In this document: one piece after another, positions 5,306 to 9,392 of the stretch | Numbering within the stretch: the stretch's first letter is position 1 | How the letters are laid out: each line of letters starts with the position of its first letter | Assembly: GCA_964573795.1 (NCBI GenBank) | Contig: CAZNMF010000139.1 | Location: 1 to 9,392 of the forward strand | Direction: 5' to 3' | DNA from: CAZNMF01 sp964573795 | GTDB taxonomy: Bacteria; Acidobacteriota; Vicinamibacteria; Vicinamibacterales; SCN-69-37 | Length of the DNA stretch: 9,392 bases | Notes under the pieces: model-generated | The model's input: only the letters and a program-made list of their open reading frames with translations | The model's database searches: none | What the model was told of the DNA's origin: nothing | Made by a program: the position numbers and the translations under genes

Positions 5306-6643
5306 GTGACGCCGCGTCGGCTCCTCCTCGCGCTGGCGTGCGTAGGTCTGATCGCGGGTCCCGCCGCGGCACAGACGCGAAGCGGCCTGTTCGGCGCAAC
5401 GCGGTCCGGCGGCGACGCCAAGGATCGACTGACATTTCAGGTGTCGCTGAGCGAATCGCTCGACAGCGAAGTCCCGGTGGAATTCCGGTCGCTGCACCCG
5501 CGCAATCTGTCCGTGGGCCGCTACTCGAACATCTTTTCGGGCTCGGCCGACTACCTGCACAGCCAGGGCCCCATCGACCTGCATGCGTCCGCGTCGAGCT
5601 ATGCCAGATACAACTATGCGCTTCGACAGACGGTCGTCGGTCCGCAGAGCGGACAACTCGGCGCCACGTTCCGCCTGCCGGGCCGGGGATCGCTCAGCGT
5701 CAGCGAGGGCGCGTCCTATTCGCCGTCATACCTCTACGAGCTGTTTCCGGCCGACGTGACGGAGGACCCGGAATCGCCGACACCCGTGAACCCCGACTAC
5801 CGCATCGACACGGCGAAGTCGTACTCGTATCGGTCCCGCGCGGCGCTGAGCTATGGCCGCGACGTTGGCACGAAGGTGTCGGCGACCGCGGAGTACCGCC
5901 TCGCCGACTACCGTGGAGGGACGAGCCGCCCCGATGTAGATAGCTATCGCGCCGGCGCGACGATCTCGCACGCGCCGTCGCGCAGCACGAGCTTTTCCGC
6001 AGGTTACTTTCGTCACGGCGGCCGCTACGGATCCGGCGCCGCGACGACAGAGCACGAGCTGCGGCTTGGCCTCACGCTGTCTCGCGCACTGTCGGTCAGC
6101 CGGCGTATCACATTCAAGGTGGCCGTCACGCCGACACTGGTCGATCGTTCGACATCGGCAGTCCCAATCGATGACGAGCAAACGGCACATGCCGAGCAGC
6201 GGCGATACCTCGTGCAAGGCAGCGCCGGCGTCAGCTATCCGTTCAAATTGACGTGGACGATGTCGGCAGGATACCGCCGCGGCGTAGACTACCTTGCCGT
6301 GCTCACCGAGCCCGTTGTCAGCGATGCGGGCACCGTGGGCCTTGCGGGTGTGATTGGCCGCCGCGTGCAGGTTTCTGCCGCCGCGCGTTACGGCACGTCG
6401 CTCAGAGTGCGCGCAGAGGGACGCGGCCGTCTGAGAACGGCGACGGGCAACGCGATGCTCCGGGTCGCCGTGTCGCGATCCGTCGCGCTGTTCACGGAGT
6501 ATGTGTACTACTCCTACGACCGAGGTGCGCGCGTGCTCACGCCCGATTTGCCTGATGCATACGAGCAGCACAGCGTGCGCGTTGGCGTGACGCTGTTCGC
6601 GCAGCCGATCAATCGCGTGGGATCGGGGCGAGCACGGCGGTGA
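5306..6643 (+). CDS. EPS-locus outer-membrane beta-barrel protein
   Basis: The product is 445 residues. A signal peptide (RR at 4-5, hydrophobic LLLALACVGLIAG at 6-18, cleavage near AAA|Q at 20-23) is followed by long amphipathic strands. These alternate polar and hydrophobic residues and are rich in Tyr, Ser, Arg and Gly, for example near YRAGATISHAPSRSTSFSAG. This is a beta-barrel pattern without any enzymatic motif. Barrels of this type sit beside Wza-type exporters in XrtA/PEP-CTERM EPS loci and resemble EpsL-like proteins. A role as outer-membrane channel for the polymer is inferred from position. The protein does not end in the classical terminal aromatic residue: after HSVRVGVTLF it carries a short basic tail ending ARR. 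The GTG start sits just before the signal peptide, with no clear Shine-Dalgarno, and translation may be coupled to the export gene 30 nt upstream. Confidence 0.75.
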   Translation: MTPRRLLLALACVGLIAGPAAAQTRSGLFGATRSGGDAKDRLTFQVSLSESLDSEVPVEFRSLHPRNLSVGRYSNIFSGSADYLHSQGPIDLHASASSYARYNYALRQTVVGPQSGQLGATFRLPGRGSLSVSEGASYSPSYLYELFPADVTEDPESPTPVNPDYRIDTAKSYSYRSRAALSYGRDVGTKVSATAEYRLADYRGGTSRPDVDSYRAGATISHAPSRSTSFSAGYFRHGGRYGSGAATTEHELRLGLTLSRALSVSRRITFKVAVTPTLVDRSTSAVPIDDEQTAHAEQRRYLVQGSAGVSYPFKLTWTMSAGYRRGVDYLAVLTEPVVSDAGTVGLAGVIGRRVQVSAAARYGTSLRVRAEGRGRLRTATGNAMLRVAVSRSVALFTEYVYYSYDRGARVLTPDLPDAYEQHSVRVGVTLFAQPINRVGSGRARR

Positions 6644-6663
6644 GACGAATTGCTATCTTTGCC

Positions 6664-6691
6664 GGCTCGAGGCTTGGGGCCTGGGGCCTGG
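6664..6691 (+). repeat. Heptanucleotide tandem array C (short)
   Basis: Four units of period 7 (ggctcga, ggcttgg, ggcctgg, ggcctgg) occupy much of the 67-nt gap between the beta-barrel and chain-length genes, ending 19 nt before ATG 6711. The unit matches the GGCTTNN family of the array at 3482-3557, but this copy is shorter and more degenerate. Confidence 0.6.
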
Positions 6692-6710
6692 CGCTCACGA
6701 ATATCCGCTG

Positions 6711-8315
6711 ATGGCCATGAGAAAATATTCGCTCGGCGAGATCGCCAACGTGCTCATCCGGCGTCGCTGGGCGATCCTCGTGCCGCTGGCGCTGGGCGCG
6801 CTGCTCGTCCCGACGCTCGCGAAAGTCGCCCCCAAACGCTATCGATCCGACGCGTTGATCCTCGTCGTGCCGCAGCAGGTGCCGGACGACTACGTCAAGC
6901 CGACGATCAGCGAGACGGTCGCGCAACGTCTCCCGGCAATCACCGCGCAGATCTTGAGCCGGTCGCGGCTCGAAATCATCATCCAGGACCTGAATCTCTA
7001 TCCTCAGCAACGCCAGACCTGGGTCATGGAGGACGTGGTCGATCGCATGCGCGCGGACGTCACGACGACGCCAGCCACCGGACGCAGCGTCAACTCGTTC
7101 CGCATCAGCTATCTCAGCAACAACCCGGAGACGGCGCGGCAGGTGACCGAGCGCCTGGCGAGGCTGTACATCGATCAGAACTCGACCGATCGGACCAACC
7201 AGGCCAACAGCACGAGCGAGTTCCTCGACGCCCAGCTCGCCGAAGCGAAGCAGGGGCTCATCGAGCAGGAAAAGAAACTGGAGGAATACCGGAAAGCCTA
7301 CTCCGGACAGTTGCCCTCGCAGTTGCAAGGCAACCTGCAAGCGCTCCAGAGCGCCAGTCTTCAATTGCAGTCACTCAACGAGGCCGACAATCGCGCGATG
7401 GAGCGGCGCCTGTTCCTCGAGAATCAGATCGCGGACACGCGCGCGACGCCTCTGCCTCAGCCGACCGGCGCGACGGCCGCGGCCGCTGACGCACCGGTCA
7501 CGCTCAGCGCCACGCAACAGCTCGCCATCGCGCAGGCGCGCCTGACGCTCCTGCTCCAGCGCAACACCGAGACGCACCCCGACGTCGTCAACCTGCGACG
7601 CCTGATCGAGGACTTGAAGACCCGTGCGGCCAACGAAGCGCAGGCCGATCGGTCTGGCCTCGCAGAGAACGGCGCCGCCTCGTCCGCCGCGCCGCCCCCC
7701 ACGCCCGCAGAGATCGCACAGCAGAAACGGATCCAGGGCTTCGAAGCCGAGATGGCGTCCATCGACTTCCAACTGAACGCGAACCGCGCCGAGCAGGAGA
7801 AGCTCAAGCAGAAGATCGCCGACTACCAGGCGAAGGTCGACGCAGTGCCGACGCGCGAGTCCGAGCTCACCGAGCTCACGCGCGACTACGGGACGATGCA
7901 GAGCGCGTACGCGAATTTGCTGATGAAGCGCCAGGACTCGATCATCGCCGCAAACCTCGAGCGTCGGCGCATCGGCGAGCAGTTCCAGCTCGTGGACGCC
8001 GCGTCGCGACCCGAGCGCCCCGACAACCAGCGCCAGCGACTTGCCGTCATGGCCGCGGGCCCCGCCGCCGGCCTCCTGCTCGGCCTGCTCGTCGTCGGTG
8101 TGCTGGAGCTGCGCGACACGAGCTTCCGCGGGCCCGAAGAAGTCATGCAGACGCTGTCGCTGCCCGTGCTCGCGTCGATCCCGATGATGAGCTCGGCGCG
8201 CGAGCGCTCGGCGAGGACGCGTCGCGCGCGGCTCATGGATCTCGGCGGCGTCGCGGTCGTGCTCTGCGCCATCGCAGTGCTCGTCTGGTGGCGGCTGCAC
8301 ACGGTGGGGGCCTGA
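6711..8315 (+). CDS. Wzz-type chain-length / polysaccharide co-polymerase, XrtA-system type
   Basis: The product is 534 residues. An N-terminal cytoplasmic stub with YSLGEIANVLIRRRW (6-20) leads to TM1 (21-37) and a large periplasmic part. The Wzz domain begins at YRSDALILV (44-52). Two long coiled-coil stretches (about 170-245 and 335-420) are separated by an Ala/Pro-rich linker (about 245-262). The Pro-rich PERPDNQRQ (434-442) immediately precedes TM2 (444-467), as in the Wzz/BY-kinase adaptor family, and LRDTSFRGPEEV (467-478) follows in the cytoplasm. A third hydrophobic segment (511-528) ends the protein. By family knowledge it sets polymer length and works with a tyrosine autokinase, which starts just two genes later. 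ATG 6711 and ATG 6717 are both possible starts; neither has a good Shine-Dalgarno. No kinase domain is fused. Confidence 0.9.
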   Translation: MAMRKYSLGEIANVLIRRRWAILVPLALGALLVPTLAKVAPKRYRSDALILVVPQQVPDDYVKPTISETVAQRLPAITAQILSRSRLEIIIQDLNLYPQQRQTWVMEDVVDRMRADVTTTPATGRSVNSFRISYLSNNPETARQVTERLARLYIDQNSTDRTNQANSTSEFLDAQLAEAKQGLIEQEKKLEEYRKAYSGQLPSQLQGNLQALQSASLQLQSLNEADNRAMERRLFLENQIADTRATPLPQPTGATAAAADAPVTLSATQQLAIAQARLTLLLQRNTETHPDVVNLRRLIEDLKTRAANEAQADRSGLAENGAASSAAPPPTPAEIAQQKRIQGFEAEMASIDFQLNANRAEQEKLKQKIADYQAKVDAVPTRESELTELTRDYGTMQSAYANLLMKRQDSIIAANLERRRIGEQFQLVDAASRPERPDNQRQRLAVMAAGPAAGLLLGLLVVGVLELRDTSFRGPEEVMQTLSLPVLASIPMMSSARERSARTRRARLMDLGGVAVVLCAIAVLVWWRLHTVGA

Positions 8316-8318
8316 CGG

Positions 8319-9356
8319 ATGTACGCCGCCTACTACGGCCTGACCGAGATGCCGTTCGAGCTCACGCCGGATCCGAAGTACGTCTTCCTGACGAAACGCC
8401 AGCGCGAGGCGCTGAGCCTGCTGCAATACGGCCTGTTCGCGGCGCGGCCGCTGTCGGTGCTCATTGGCGAGGCCGGAACCGGCAAGACGATGTTGATTCA
8501 GGCGGCGCTCGGATCGGAGCGCTGCCGCCACGTCCGCGCCGTCGTCGTCAACAACCCGAGCCTGCGGCCGGATGACTTCCTGCGCCTGCTCGCGCTGCGG
8601 TTCGATCTCGGTCCCGACGCCAGCCAGTCCAAGGCCGTCTTTCTCGATCGGCTGGAGCGGCACCTGCTCGAGCTGCACCAGAGCGGAAAGACCGCGGCGT
8701 TGATCGTCGACGAAGCGCAGACGCTGAGCGCCGAGCTGCTCGAAGAGATCCGGCTGCTCGGCAACATCGAAGCGCCGTCGGCGCGGCTGCTGCCGTTGGT
8801 CCTGGCCGGACAGCCAGAGCTCGCGCATCGGCTCGACGAGCCGGCGTTGCGTCAGTTGAAGCAGCGCGTGACGCTGCGCTGCGAGCTCGATCCCTTCACG
8901 CTGATGGACACCGCCGCCTACATCGCGAGCCGCATCCGCACGGCCGGCGGCGAGCCGGCGCGGTTGTTCAGCCTCGAGGCGGTCACGCTCGTCCACGGCT
9001 ACTCGCGCGGCATTCCACGCATGATCAACGTGATCTGCGACAACGCGCTGGTCAGCGCCATGGGGCTGGGCACGCGCTGGGTCGATCAGACCGTCGTCGC
9101 CGAAGTGTGCCGGGACCTTCGACTCGAGGCGCCCGAGCCAGAGACGCATGTGGAAAGCTCGCCTGCTCCGACGTCGCACGCCAGCCCGCAGCCCGCAGCC
9201 GCGGCGCCGGTCGTTTCGAAGCCATCGCCTCTCGAAGACGCGCTGCCGGTTCGAGACGAAGCGGCCGGCGGCACCGGTCGCCGCGAGTACGCCGGTCTCA
9301 CGTCCGCCGGCAGATCGTCGACACCAGGCATCCTGAAACTCAATGAGCCGCATTGA
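8319..9356 (+). CDS. MSHA/ExeA-like AAA ATPase of the EPS (XrtA-associated) type
   Basis: The product is 345 residues. The N-terminus MYAAYYGLTEMPFELTPDP (1-19) is the signature of ExeA/GspA-like ATPases and of the XrtA-associated ATPase family (TIGR03015-type). Walker A is GEAGTGKT (50-57) and Walker B is LIVDE (128-132). LVLAGQPEL (160-168) gives the sensor 1 region, with a candidate arginine at R183 in LKQRVTLRCEL (180-190). GIPRMINVICDNAL (231-244) is the sensor 2 segment. The tail from about 270 is Pro/Ala/Ser-rich, probably disordered, and carries no transmembrane or peptidoglycan-binding domain. It is likely a cytoplasmic motor or assembly factor for EPS export; the exact role in these loci is unknown. 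The start is 3 nt after the previous stop with GGGGG at 8306-8310 as a weak ribosome site. Its end overlaps the next gene by 14 nt. Confidence 0.93.
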   Translation: MYAAYYGLTEMPFELTPDPKYVFLTKRQREALSLLQYGLFAARPLSVLIGEAGTGKTMLIQAALGSERCRHVRAVVVNNPSLRPDDFLRLLALRFDLGPDASQSKAVFLDRLERHLLELHQSGKTAALIVDEAQTLSAELLEEIRLLGNIEAPSARLLPLVLAGQPELAHRLDEPALRQLKQRVTLRCELDPFTLMDTAAYIASRIRTAGGEPARLFSLEAVTLVHGYSRGIPRMINVICDNALVSAMGLGTRWVDQTVVAEVCRDLRLEAPEPETHVESSPAPTSHASPQPAAAAPVVSKPSPLEDALPVRDEAAGGTGRREYAGLTSAGRSSTPGILKLNEPH

Positions 9357-9392
9357 CGACGCGCTGAAGGTGGCGGAAGGCGGCAAGCCGGT
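9343..9392 (+). CDS. Start of a probable BY-type tyrosine autokinase (partial)
   Basis: Only the first 16 codons are in the window. They read MSRIDDALKVAEGGKP, which matches the MSRIeeALekA opening of tyrosine autokinases found beside Wzz-type proteins in XrtA/PEP-CTERM EPS loci. The ATG overlaps the end of the ATPase gene by 14 nt, indicating translational coupling. The Walker motifs and the tyrosine cluster would lie beyond the right edge, so the identity rests on the short N-terminus and gene order. Confidence 0.7.
   Translation, partial: MSRIDDALKVAEGGKP

Noticed and set aside
7371..9386. Long minus-strand open frame antisense to the chain-length and ATPase genes, and similar ones at 1654-2904 and 4415-5656
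   Set aside because: These are typical high-GC shadow frames with Arg/Ala/Gln-rich low-complexity translation and no domain. The plus-strand genes have clear family motifs.

Overview
The window is high-GC bacterial DNA and most likely comes from an Acidobacteriota member, probably of the Vicinamibacteria type. This is an inference from three things. There is a secreted VWFA-related protein of the acidobacterial family. There is a short PadR regulator of the acidobacterial subfamily. There is an exopolysaccharide (EPS) export operon of the kind found with XrtA/PEP-CTERM systems. No rRNA or tRNA gene is present to fix the taxonomy.

Layout. Positions 1-247 hold no gene that I can support. They carry G-rich runs, a perfect GA-loop palindrome (101-120) and a 7-bp-period tandem array (133-247) that runs directly into the start codon of gluQ (248-1099, glutamyl-Q tRNA(Asp) synthetase). 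Next come a small basic Ala/Lys/Arg-rich protein with two copies of a NUMOD3-like motif (1209-1682) and a secreted VWFA-related protein (1720-3039). A second GA-loop palindrome (3057-3078) separates the latter from a convergent padR gene (3439-3101, minus strand). A second heptamer array (3482-3557) lies in the divergent gap between padR and an UpxY/RfaH-like NusG paralogue (3758-4249).

A 339-nt gene-free leader with several hairpins follows. After it, all on the plus strand, come a Wza-type export protein (4589-5275), an outer-membrane beta-barrel (5306-6643), a third heptamer array (6664-6691), a Wzz-type chain-length/co-polymerase protein (6711-8315), a MSHA/ExeA-like AAA ATPase (8319-9356) and the overlapping start of a probable BY-type tyrosine autokinase (9343 to the window end).

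How the genes fit together. The last six genes look like the regulatory and envelope-spanning part of an EPS locus. The NusG paralogue probably promotes transcription through the long downstream operon. The Wza-type protein and the barrel would form the outer-membrane exit. The Wzz-type protein and the kinase would set chain length. The glycosyltransferases, Wzx/Wzy and any exosortase would lie beyond the right edge. The first half (gluQ, basic protein, VWFA protein, padR) shows no clear functional link to the EPS genes.

The most distinctive non-coding signal is a dispersed family of heptanucleotide tandem repeats, present in three intergenic gaps and in both orientations. It is accompanied by two copies of a REP-like GA-loop palindrome.
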